Positions 24,624 to 31,882 of a stretch of 60,834 nucleotides of DNA are shown piece by piece (position 1 is the first letter of the stretch; every line of letters starts with the position of its first letter). The stretch is from Thermoplasmata archaeon (lineage in GTDB: Archaea; Thermoplasmatota; Thermoplasmata; Lutacidiplasmatales; UBA184). A program made the position numbers and the translations under genes. Below the pieces are notes generated by a model, which ran no database searches, was not told the origin of the DNA, and saw nothing but the letters and a program-made list of their open reading frames with translations. The stretch lies in NCBI GenBank assembly GCA_030039135.1, contig JASHQN010000098.1, positions 1-60,834 on the forward strand, read 5' to 3'.

Positions 24624-25685
24624 TCAGCGGGCGCGCGCCGGTAGCGTGTCGCCGGCCGCGGCGTCCGGGAACGTGACGGGGATCGCGCGGTCGAGCGCGA
24701 CCTGCGCGATGTCCTGCGCGTAGGCGATCGTCCGTCCGATCGACTCGAGGATCCGGGCGACCGCGGCCGCGGTCGCCGGCGGCATCGTTCCGCCGCCGAC
24801 GGCGGGCAGCAGCCGATCGGAGAGGGCTCGCCCCGACGCGAGGAGCGCCTCTCCGAGGTCGAGGAGGTCGTTCGCGGTCGCGTCGTCCGGAGTTCGCAGC
24901 ACCCCTTCGAGGTGCGCCATCGCCTGACCGTGGAACTGGCGCAGGGACGTCACCGGTCCGTTTCCGTTCGGGAGCTCGCAGAGTCGGCGGCCCGCCTCGC
25001 CGATCACGGTCGCGTGGTCCGCGATCCGTTCGAGGCTGCGCGCTACGGTCCAGGGACCCAAGAGCGAGATCCCGAACCCATCGAGCCCGAGCCGGAGCGC
25101 GGCGAGGCGCTGGACGTACCACGCCTCCCGATCGATCTCGTCATCGCGCTGTTCCCAGTAACGGTCGTCGCCGAGCGGTAGGTGCGCCCAGCTCTCGACC
25201 GCCTCGCGGTGGAACTCGATGACGATCCGCCCCATCCGGCTCAGCCGTTGGGCGAGCGGTACGGGGCTATCGTAGGCGAGGTCTTTCAGCCGGAGCACTC
25301 CGAACTCGTCCCACACGATCTCGGGTTGGCGGGTCCGACGGCAGAACGTCCGGACGACCTCCCGGGTCCCGGGGGTGATCCGGGGCTGCTCCCGCACGAC
25401 GAACTCACGCGCACCGCCGAGGTACGCACCGAGCAGTCGGCGGAAGAGATGCTCGGGAAGTTCGCCGCGGTGGACCGCGAGCCGGGCGACCGAAGGTTGC
25501 CCGAGGACGATCGCGCCAAACGGCGGCGCGACCCGGACGATTGGTCGCTCCGCCACCACGCTACGGGTTCTCGATCGAAACGGGTCGCGGGAATCTCCCG
25601 CACGGGCTTGTGGGCGCGGACCCTGCGTAGGTCCGTCCTCGCGGATGGGACGCGTCGCAGCGCGTCCGTCGGGTTTCCTCTTCAT
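24624..25685 (-). CDS. PhoU-family phosphate regulator with N-terminal extension
   Basis: 353 residues. The C-terminal two thirds are all-helical with the PhoU signature ARSLERIADHATVIGEAG near the centre and a related second helix bundle. The upstream part (about residues 45-150) matches the archaeal PhoU layout, with GAYLGGAREFVV then ITPGTREVVRTF, where an AbrB-like region precedes PhoU. PhoU proteins control phosphate uptake and signalling. ATG 25685 is well supported by CTATATATTC about 28 bases upstream. The first 40 residues are basic and probably disordered. The product likely regulates the phosphate module it borders. Confidence 0.85.
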   Translation of the reverse strand: MKRKPDGRAATRPIREDGPTQGPRPQARAGDSRDPFRSRTRSVVAERPIVRVAPPFGAIVLGQPSVARLAVHRGELPEHLFRRLLGAYLGGAREFVVREQPRITPGTREVVRTFCRRTRQPEIVWDEFGVLRLKDLAYDSPVPLAQRLSRMGRIVIEFHREAVESWAHLPLGDDRYWEQRDDEIDREAWYVQRLAALRLGLDGFGISLLGPWTVARSLERIADHATVIGEAGRRLCELPNGNGPVTSLRQFHGQAMAHLEGVLRTPDDATANDLLDLGEALLASGRALSDRLLPAVGGGTMPPATAAAVARILESIGRTIAYAQDIAQVALDRAIPVTFPDAAAGDTLPARAR

Positions 25686-25707
25686 CGAGACGGACTAGGG
25701 CCATCTC

Positions 25708-25757
25708 AGAATATATAGAATTTCAATTTAGACTATATCCGCTTCCATAGATATAAT
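25708..25757. promoter_or_regulatory. AT-rich promoter/operator block upstream of phoU
   Basis: About 50 bases of very AT-rich sequence in a GC-rich genome, with three TATA-like patches on the minus strand (about 25709-25717, 25731-25740 and 25747-25757). The first is at leaderless distance from the phoU ATG. ATATAG at 25713-25718 and CTATAT at 25733-25738 form an inverted repeat that could be a regulator site. Bases 25758-25853, between this block and the tRNA-Val 3' end, hold nothing I can name. Confidence 0.5.
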
Positions 25758-25853
25758 GTGGGCGAGACGCCCCCCCGCCACTCGTCCCTCGAGGCGACGG
25801 CGGCCAATGAACGGCCGGGTCGCGGGGATCGAGCGCGCGTCCTACCTTCGCGA

Positions 25854-25926
25854 TGGGCCGGGGCGGAATCGAACCGCCGATCTCCGCGTTGTAAGCGCGG
25901 CGTCATCACCCCTAGACCACCGGCCC
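25854..25926 (-). tRNA. tRNA-Val (anticodon TAC)
   Basis: 73 bases, no encoded CCA. The acceptor stem is GGGCCGG / CCGGCCC with discriminator A. The D arm contains TGGTCTAGGGGTGATGA, the anticodon stem is CCGCG / CGCGG around loop CTTACAA (anticodon TAC), and the T arm contains GGTTCGATTCC. No intron is seen. The first 15 bases are also the end of the arcS reading frame, whose TAG stop lies in the tRNA 5' part. No separate TATA box is evident, so it may be processed from the arcS transcript. Confidence 0.95.
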
Positions 25927-27777
25927 CTCGCCCGAAGCAGGCGCCTTCTCGGACATGGGCATGTCGGTCGGAGCGCGGGCCCGGTGCCGCACGCGGACCG
26001 CGAGGCCGTGACGAAGCTCGGTCATCAGCGGTCCGGGGAGCGCGGCCTCCCCGACGCCCGCGAGGCCGCCGTTCTGCAGCAGGACGACGCTGTCGCCCGA
26101 ACGGATCTCTCGATCGGCGGCGCGCACTCCGGGCGTGAACAGATCACCAGCCAGGGAGATCGTCGGATCGACCTCGACCGCGAGTGGGGGGAGGGGAAGG
26201 AGGCGCCGGGCCCCGGTGATCGTCAGGTGCAGAAGGCCTCGCTCTTCACGGACCGTGGCGAGGTCGTTACGCCCGTCCGTAAGGCGTTGGAACCAGGGCC
26301 GCCCCGCGAGCCGCACGGGGGCCGTGAGCAGGCGCCCGGCGGCGGGTCGGCCGAACTGGAAGCTCGCGAGCTCGCCCAGCTCCTCGCGCACGACGGCGAG
26401 CGGACCGCCGGGGACGGACGGCTCGGTCGCGAGAGCTTCGCCGACCGCCTCGCGAAGCGCCGCGAGGGCCCCTGCGGCAGTGGTCCGATCGTCGACGAGG
26501 GTCCACCGGACCCGCAGAGGGCCGGCGAGGGCCGCCCGGACGAACGCGTACTCCTGAGGATCGAGGTGGACCACGACCGAGCGGTAGCGACCGTACGTGA
26601 GCAGGTGCCGGATCCCCTCCAGCACGGCCTCGCGCTCGGGCTCGGTCCACTCCCCGGTCACGGGGATGTCGTAGTGCCGGGCCGGCGGTACGTCTTCGAG
26701 CTCGCGGGGGACGACGCCGATCGGCGAGCTGACCGAGACGAGGTGGAGCCGTTCGAGCCCGCGCAACCCGTCGAGGGCGTGCGCGAAGCGACGGTGAGAG
26801 CGCGAGGCACGGTAGGGCTTCGTCTTCGAGCAGGGGACGAGCAGGAGGACCGCCTTCGATGGCGGCGGCCGGTACCGCTCCCGCAGTCTTCCGCGGAACC
26901 GGACCATCTCGGGACGACGGTGAGCTTCCGCGATCGAGTAGTTGCGCACACCCTCGGCGGTTACGGGAGCCCGTTCTTCGAGCGCGGCGGCGAGGTCCCG
27001 GTCGGCGTAGCGGAGCATCTCCGCGAGCGCCGATTCGGCGGGGAGCCGCGACTCGACGAGCTCGCGCAGGCGACCGGCCCGCGCCGCGGCCCGGACTTCC
27101 GAAAGTGCACGACGGTACGCCGACCGGGTGTGGTCTTCGAGGCGGCCTGGCGGAAGGCTTCGGCAGGCGGGGCACTCGCAGAGCCGCTCCTCGCGAGCGA
27201 CCGTAGGATCCATCCGACCTAGGGCCGGATCGAGGAACCGGCCCCCGGAGGCCTCGAGGAGCCCTTCGGTGGCGTCGACGAGGTCGATCCCGAGGTACGC
27301 GAGGAAGGCCAGGCGATGAGGAAGGGCAACGCGAGGCGCCCAGAGGAGCGGAGCCGCTCCGTACACGGCCCGCGCCTCGCCGACCGCGCGCACGAACGGT
27401 TCCCCTGCGTCCCAGAGCGCGCGAGCGTTCCCGAGGACGACCAGCTCCGGACGATCGGAGAAGGGGATCGGCGACGGCGGCGTCGCGAGCGGAGCGTGGA
27501 CCAGGACCGTTCCGGGGCCCGCCGGGACTCCGGCGTCCGGGGCTCCCAGAATCTCCGGTGCAAGGATCGGCACCGCGAGCTCGAGCCGGCCCGTCCCGTC
27601 GGAGATCGTTATGCCTCGCGTTCCGGACGGGGCCGGTCGGCTCTCGATCGTTAGCTCGGGGGAGGCCGACCCCGGCCCGAGCGGCTCGATGAGTCCCGGC
27701 GTGCGGACGGTCAGCGGGCCGACGCTCGCTCGCCCGAGGAGCGCCAGCCCGTCCCAGCAGTCGACGGTTCTCCCCAC
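25912..27777 (-). CDS. arcS: Archaeosine synthase ArcS (TgtA2)
   Basis: About 621 residues. ArcS acts on preQ0 at position 15 of archaeal tRNA to make archaeosine (amidinotransferase or lysine-adduct route). The N-terminal half is a degenerate TGT-like domain with a CECPAC zinc-type cluster (about 200-205). The middle holds the diagnostic PCSKTKPY motif (about 315-322), and the last about 75 residues are a PUA domain (VDPTISLAGDLFTPGV and RSGDSVVLLQNGGLAGVG). The start is uncertain: GTG 27777 lies 26 bases after the upstream gene stop and gives an N-terminus like other members; GTG 27879 is the longer alternative. The stop codon falls inside tRNA-Val. Confidence 0.9.
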   Translation of the reverse strand: MGRTVDCWDGLALLGRASVGPLTVRTPGLIEPLGPGSASPELTIESRPAPSGTRGITISDGTGRLELAVPILAPEILGAPDAGVPAGPGTVLVHAPLATPPSPIPFSDRPELVVLGNARALWDAGEPFVRAVGEARAVYGAAPLLWAPRVALPHRLAFLAYLGIDLVDATEGLLEASGGRFLDPALGRMDPTVAREERLCECPACRSLPPGRLEDHTRSAYRRALSEVRAAARAGRLRELVESRLPAESALAEMLRYADRDLAAALEERAPVTAEGVRNYSIAEAHRRPEMVRFRGRLRERYRPPPSKAVLLLVPCSKTKPYRASRSHRRFAHALDGLRGLERLHLVSVSSPIGVVPRELEDVPPARHYDIPVTGEWTEPEREAVLEGIRHLLTYGRYRSVVVHLDPQEYAFVRAALAGPLRVRWTLVDDRTTAAGALAALREAVGEALATEPSVPGGPLAVVREELGELASFQFGRPAAGRLLTAPVRLAGRPWFQRLTDGRNDLATVREERGLLHLTITGARRLLPLPPLAVEVDPTISLAGDLFTPGVRAADREIRSGDSVVLLQNGGLAGVGEAALPGPLMTELRHGLAVRVRHRARAPTDMPMSEKAPASGEGPVV

Positions 27778-27803
27778 GGTCGTCGGGTGCGCCTCGCCGC
27801 GGC

Positions 27804-28157
27804 TCAGTCCGTGGGCGTCGATCGCGCCCCCTTGCGTCGCGCCCGGGGCGATGGCGACGGAGGGAAGAACGCCTCCCACGTCCGCACGAGCGCCTCGCGC
27901 CGCTCCGCCCCGGCCTCGGAACGGCCCCGTCGTCCGATCAGGGGATCGTGGGTCTCTCGGACCTGTCGAAAGAACTCGGCCGGGTTCTCGCTCGCCTTCT
28001 CGAAGCCATAGAGGATGAGCTGCCGCAAAAAGCTCGATCGACCGCGCCAGCCGATCCGACGGCGGACGGCGGGATTGAGGTGACGCTTCGCGAGCCGCCA
28101 GACCTCGTTCGTCGTATGGTGGTCGCGGGCGGACAGGCCGATCATCACTTGCGGCAT
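27804..28157 (-). CDS. Small basic helical protein of unknown function
   Basis: 117 residues from ATG 28157; a GGATTAAAGCG box about 34 bases upstream supports this start. A short strand (QVMIGLS) is followed by helices with many arginines (VWRLAKRHLN, RRRIGWRGRSSFLRQLILYGF), which could be a ribbon-helix-helix-like DNA-binding unit, but I cannot place it in a family. The C-terminus is Pro/Arg-rich. It lies just upstream of arcS on the same strand and is probably co-transcribed with it. Confidence 0.6.
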   Translation of the reverse strand: MPQVMIGLSARDHHTTNEVWRLAKRHLNPAVRRRIGWRGRSSFLRQLILYGFEKASENPAEFFRQVRETHDPLIGRRGRSEAGAERREALVRTWEAFFPPSPSPRARRKGARSTPTD

Positions 28158-28221
28158 CTCGATCCCGCGACGTACGAAGTCGGTCGCTTTAATCCGTCGC
28201 CTCGGCGAAGGCCCGCGCGGG

Positions 28222-29115
28222 TCACGGGAGCACGAACGCCGGTCCGTACGGGACGAAGACGGCCACGAGGACTCCCACGAGATAGATCGCGCCGAGCGCG
28301 AAATGGCGTTGGAAGGGCACGCGCGCTGCGGTCGGCGCCCGAAGGATCGCACGGTCGGTGAGGGCCGCGAGGACGGCCATCGCCGCGAGCGCCACCCAGT
28401 ACGCTACCGTGAGCCCGAGGGCGGCGCCGAAGAGGGCGAGGAGGACGAGCGCGATCCCGTGCAGCACGGGAACGAGCCGCGCCGAGCGCTCAGCGCCCAA
28501 CCGAACCGGCAGCGAGAACAGGCCGAGCTCTCGATCGCTCGCGAGATCCCCGAGGCTGTGGACAGTCTCGAACGCGGTGCCCCAGGCCAGAAGACCGCCC
28601 ACGGCGAGGAGCACGACCGGCGGGAGGGATCCCCGCACCGCGATGTACACCGCCGCGGGAGTGATCGCTTCGACCAGGCCAAGGAAGGCGGTCGTGAACG
28701 AGGTGACGCGCTTCGTGTAGCTGTAGCCGAGGACGAGCCCAAGCGCGACGGGCGCGAGCACGAAGGCGAGAGGGTTCAGGAAGTACGCCGCCGTCACGAA
28801 GATCGCCGCGTTGGCGACGGCGAACGTGACCGCGAACGCTCCCGACGATCGACCCGCGGCGAGCAGCCGGTCGCGCGTACGAGGGTTGCGCCGATCGAGC
28901 TCTCGATCGACCCAGCGGTTGAAGCTGTGGCCGGCGTTCCGCGCAGCCACGAACGCGATGACGACCAGAACGAGCGTGCGCAGGGACGGTACGCCGCTCG
29001 CGGCGAGGACGAGGAACGCGATCGCGAACGGCAGGTTGAGGCCGAGGTTCTGGATCTCGAGGAAACGGCCGAGCTCGGAGGCGGCCGGGCGGGTCGACGG
29101 CGTGACGTCGCTCAC
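28222..29115 (-). CDS. ubiA: UbiA-family prenyltransferase
   Basis: 297 residues, 7-9 membrane helices. The first Asp-rich motif is NRWVDRELDRRNPRTRDR (about residues 66-83), with N in place of the first D as in many UbiA proteins; the second is DLASDRELG (about 190-198). It attaches a polyprenyl chain to an aromatic acceptor in the membrane. It overlaps the ubiD stop by 4 bases (GTGA). Adjacent UbiA and UbiD fit quinone synthesis, either 4-hydroxybenzoate-type or the futalosine route (MqnP/MqnL analogues). Archaeal lipid prenyltransferases (DGGGP synthase) are also in this superfamily, but pairing with UbiD argues for quinones. Confidence 0.87.
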   Translation of the reverse strand: MSDVTPSTRPAASELGRFLEIQNLGLNLPFAIAFLVLAASGVPSLRTLVLVVIAFVAARNAGHSFNRWVDRELDRRNPRTRDRLLAAGRSSGAFAVTFAVANAAIFVTAAYFLNPLAFVLAPVALGLVLGYSYTKRVTSFTTAFLGLVEAITPAAVYIAVRGSLPPVVLLAVGGLLAWGTAFETVHSLGDLASDRELGLFSLPVRLGAERSARLVPVLHGIALVLLALFGAALGLTVAYWVALAAMAVLAALTDRAILRAPTAARVPFQRHFALGAIYLVGVLVAVFVPYGPAFVLP

Positions 29116-30593
29116 CGCGCGGCCCGGCCGAAGAGCCGGGCGAGCGCCGGGTCGTCCCGGATCGTCTGCTCAGCCCGGCGCGCCGCCTCCGGGTCGGATC
29201 GGATCTCTTCCGGCCAGGGTCGGGGAAAGCCGTCCTCCGGTCGCTTCCGCGTGGCGTCGATCCCGACCTTTCCGCCCAGGTTCGGCACAGGGTTCGAGAT
29301 CGACAGTTGGTCGACCGGTCCCTCCACGAGCTCGAGGTCACGGGCAGGATCGGCTTGGAGGCCGACCCGATACAGGACCTCGGACAGATCGTGGACGTTC
29401 ACGTCCTCGTCGACGACGATCAGGTACCGGACGAACATCAGCTGGCCGAGGCCCCAGAGCGCGTGCATCACCTTGCGCGGCTGGTCCGGGTACGACTTGC
29501 GGATCGCGACGATCCCGACGTTGATGAAGAGCCCTGGGATCGGCAGCTCCATGTCGACGATCTCGGGGAGCACGAGCCGGACGACGGGGAGGAAGATCCG
29601 CTCGACGGCCTTGCCGAGGATCGCATCCTCGGTCGGCGGCTTCCCCGTCACCGTCGTGAGGTAGACGGGGCGCTCGCGATGCGTCACCCGCGTCACGTGG
29701 AAGACCGGGAACGGCTCGGGCGCGGAGTAGTACCCGGTGTGGTCACCGAACGGCCCCTCGATTCGTCGCTCCTGCGGGTCGACGTATCCCTCGAGGACGA
29801 TCTCGGCGTGGGCCGGAACCTCGAGCGGGATCGACCGGGCGGGGACCAGCTCGAGAGGCTCCTCCCGCAGGAAGCTTGCGAAGACGAAGTTCGAGATTCC
29901 CTCCGGCACCGGAGCAAGGCCGCTGAAGACCGTGACCGGGTCGGCGCCGATGACCGCGGCGACCGGCATCCGCTCTCCGCGGGACGCCCACTTCCGGTAG
30001 TTGTTCGCCCCGACCCGATGGATCTGGAAGTGCATCCCGAGCGTGTCGGGTCCATACTGCTGCAGGCGGTAGATGCCGGTATGCGCTTCGCCGGTGTCGG
30101 GGTCCGACGTGATCACGACCGGGAAGGTGATCGTCCGGCCCCCGTCCTTCGGCCAGCATTTCAGGATCGGCAGGCGGTCGAGGTCGACCGTTGGCTCCTC
30201 GACCTCCTGGCACGGGCCCGAGCGGACCCGTTTCGGGGCGAGCGACCGCAACGTGGACAGCGTCTCGATTGTCCCCGAGAGGTCCCGGATCGCGCCGAGC
30301 ACCCCCGCGGGGGGTCGAAGGTGGACGAGCCGGCCGATCCGCTCCGCGACCGCGTCCAGGCTCGACGCGTCCAGCGCTTTCGCGACCCGTCGCGGCGAGC
30401 CGAGGAGGTTCGTCACGACCGGCATGGAGGCCCCGCGGACCGAGTCGAACCGGAGCGCGGGTCCGTCCGCGCGGAGCACCCGCTGCGTGATCTCGGTAAT
30501 CTCGAGATCGGGATCGACCGGTCGAGCGACCCGCACGAGGTCGCCGTCGGACTCGAGGCGGTCCAGAAACTCCCCGAGGTCCCGGAACGTCAC
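29112..30593 (-). CDS. ubiD: UbiD-family prenylated-FMN decarboxylase
   Basis: 493 residues. UbiD enzymes use prenylated FMN, made by UbiX, to decarboxylate aromatic or alpha,beta-unsaturated acids. Family features include GIYRLQQYGPDTLGMHF, the catalytic E-D-E-type region EGPFGDHTGYYS, and AEIVLEGYVDP. Start GTG 30593 is chosen because GTTAAATAAGG lies about 27 bases upstream (30615-30625); a longer frame would run into the divergent regulator's promoter. Translationally coupled to ubiA. A 3-polyprenyl-4-hydroxybenzoate or futalosine-route naphthoate substrate is likely from context. No ubiX is present in the window. Confidence 0.93.
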   Translation of the reverse strand: MTFRDLGEFLDRLESDGDLVRVARPVDPDLEITEITQRVLRADGPALRFDSVRGASMPVVTNLLGSPRRVAKALDASSLDAVAERIGRLVHLRPPAGVLGAIRDLSGTIETLSTLRSLAPKRVRSGPCQEVEEPTVDLDRLPILKCWPKDGGRTITFPVVITSDPDTGEAHTGIYRLQQYGPDTLGMHFQIHRVGANNYRKWASRGERMPVAAVIGADPVTVFSGLAPVPEGISNFVFASFLREEPLELVPARSIPLEVPAHAEIVLEGYVDPQERRIEGPFGDHTGYYSAPEPFPVFHVTRVTHRERPVYLTTVTGKPPTEDAILGKAVERIFLPVVRLVLPEIVDMELPIPGLFINVGIVAIRKSYPDQPRKVMHALWGLGQLMFVRYLIVVDEDVNVHDLSEVLYRVGLQADPARDLELVEGPVDQLSISNPVPNLGGKVGIDATRKRPEDGFPRPWPEEIRSDPEAARRAEQTIRDDPALARLFGRAAR

Positions 30594-30642
30594 GGCGGCG
30601 GCCGAGTCTCCCGCCTTATTTAACGGACGGAGACACCGGGCA

Positions 30643-30665
30643 GTGGGTTCATATCGGAACCCCAC
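30643..30665 (+). promoter_or_regulatory. TATA-spanning imperfect palindrome before the HTH_10 gene
   Basis: GTGGGTTC (30643-30650) and GAACCCCAC (30657-30665) form an inverted repeat with one extra base in the right arm. The TTCATATCGG TATA-like box lies in its centre, about 29 bases before the ATG at 30680. A protein binding this palindrome would block TBP, so it may be an autoregulatory operator. Confidence 0.4.
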
Positions 30666-30679
30666 CTCGAGGAGGCTGG

Positions 30680-31414
30680 ATGCAGTCGCTCACGCTCGAG
30701 TTCCGGACCGACGACCTGGTCCTCCTGGGAATCATTCCCCACGGGTTGTTCGAGAAGTACGAAGAGGTCGAGTTGCTGGAAACCCTGCGCCTCGAGCAGG
30801 GGTGGCGGCTCCAGCTCCTGCGCGTCCGGCGGCGCGGTCCGCTGCGCACCGCGAGCGAGCTCGAGCGAGAGTCGCGGCGGATCCGCGCGCACTACGGTCT
30901 CGAAAGCTTCGAGCTGATCGAACGCCGACCCCGCACCCGGGACTACATTCTCCTCGTCCGGCAGCGCAACCCCGAGCGATTGCGCCGCCTCCTGTCGCTC
31001 GCCGGCGGAGAGATCGCCCCGACCGCCCCCTTCCGACTGAGTGCCGAGAAGGTCGTGGCGACGTTCCGGGGCGAGGAGCGCGCGCTGAGACGCGTGCTGC
31101 GTCGGCTGGACCAGGAGCAGTTCCCCTACCGCATCCTGCGGGCGTCCGGCCGCCCGTTCGCAGCGGACCGGGGCTCCGCGAGCCTGACGACGCTGCAGTC
31201 CCAATTGCTCGCCCGCGCCTGGGTGCTCGGGTACTACGCCGTGCCGCGTCGGATCACGCTGACACGTCTCGCCCGCCTCACCGGCCGCAGTCCTCCTGGC
31301 CTCGGCAAGGTCCTCCGACGGGCGGAGGGTCGCCTCGTCGCGCAGTGGCTCGCGGCGGAGGCCGCCGGGACCGATGGGGCCGAGGGGTGGGGGCCCGCGG
31401 GCCGAGAATCGTAA
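30680..31414 (+). CDS. HTH_10 (bacterio-opsin activator-like) transcription regulator
   Basis: 244 residues. The C-terminal region (about 165-220) matches the HTH_10 DNA-binding domain: LTTLQSQLLARAWVLGYY followed by PRRITLTRLARLTGRSPPGL and KVLRRAEGRLV. The N-terminal about 150 residues form alternating strands and helices (LTLEFRTDDLVLLGIIP and ESFELIERRPRTRDYILLV) like the Bat/HTH_10 sensory part, ligand unknown. A GAGGAGG Shine-Dalgarno-like stretch lies 6-13 bases before the ATG, and a palindrome covers the TATA box. dut follows after 24 bases. Targets are unknown; the divergent ubiD-ubiA unit is a candidate. Confidence 0.82.
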   Translation: MQSLTLEFRTDDLVLLGIIPHGLFEKYEEVELLETLRLEQGWRLQLLRVRRRGPLRTASELERESRRIRAHYGLESFELIERRPRTRDYILLVRQRNPERLRRLLSLAGGEIAPTAPFRLSAEKVVATFRGEERALRRVLRRLDQEQFPYRILRASGRPFAADRGSASLTTLQSQLLARAWVLGYYAVPRRITLTRLARLTGRSPPGLGKVLRRAEGRLVAQWLAAEAAGTDGAEGWGPAGRES

Positions 31415-31438
31415 TGAGCGGGACGGACTCCCGCGGTC

Positions 31439-31882
31439 GTGAGCCGGCCGGCGCGCGCGGTCGTGGTCGAGCGCGTACGGGACGCCCCGTCGGTCCCGAC
31501 CTTGGCCCGCGCGACCCGGGGCTCGGCTTGCTTCGACCTCGCCGCGGCCGAAACGGTGGATCTCGTACGGGACCGCATCACGCTCGTCCGGACCGGTCTC
31601 CGGATCCGGTGTCCACCGGGCACCTTCCTTGAGGTGCGTCCGAGGAGCGGTCTCGGCGCCCGCGGGGTCCTCATGGTCAATGCCCCCGGCACGATCGACC
31701 GTGACTACTCCGGCGAGGTGAAGGTACCGCTAACGTACCTCTTCGATGGGAGCTACCGCATCGCGATCGGCGACCGGATCGGCCAGGTGCGGCTCGTGAT
31801 CGACGTCCCGGTGCGATTCCGCCGGGGTTCCGTGCGTCCGACGACGAGCCGCCGCGGAGGCTTCGGGAGCACCGGCCGCTAG
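31439..31882 (+). CDS. dut: dUTP diphosphatase (trimeric dUTPase/dCTP deaminase family)
   Basis: 147 residues from GTG 31439. Hydrolyses dUTP to dUMP and pyrophosphate, keeping uracil out of DNA. Trimeric dUTPase motifs appear in order: SACFDLAA, RSGLGARG, APGTIDRDYSGEVKV, GDRIGQVRL and the C-terminal RRGGFGSTGR arm that closes over the active site. An AGAATCGTAATG box about 30 bases upstream may give its own promoter, though it can also be read with the HTH_10 gene. Its TAG stop interlocks on CTAG with the opposing helicase gene. Confidence 0.92.
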   Translation: MSRPARAVVVERVRDAPSVPTLARATRGSACFDLAAAETVDLVRDRITLVRTGLRIRCPPGTFLEVRPRSGLGARGVLMVNAPGTIDRDYSGEVKVPLTYLFDGSYRIAIGDRIGQVRLVIDVPVRFRRGSVRPTTSRRGGFGSTGR

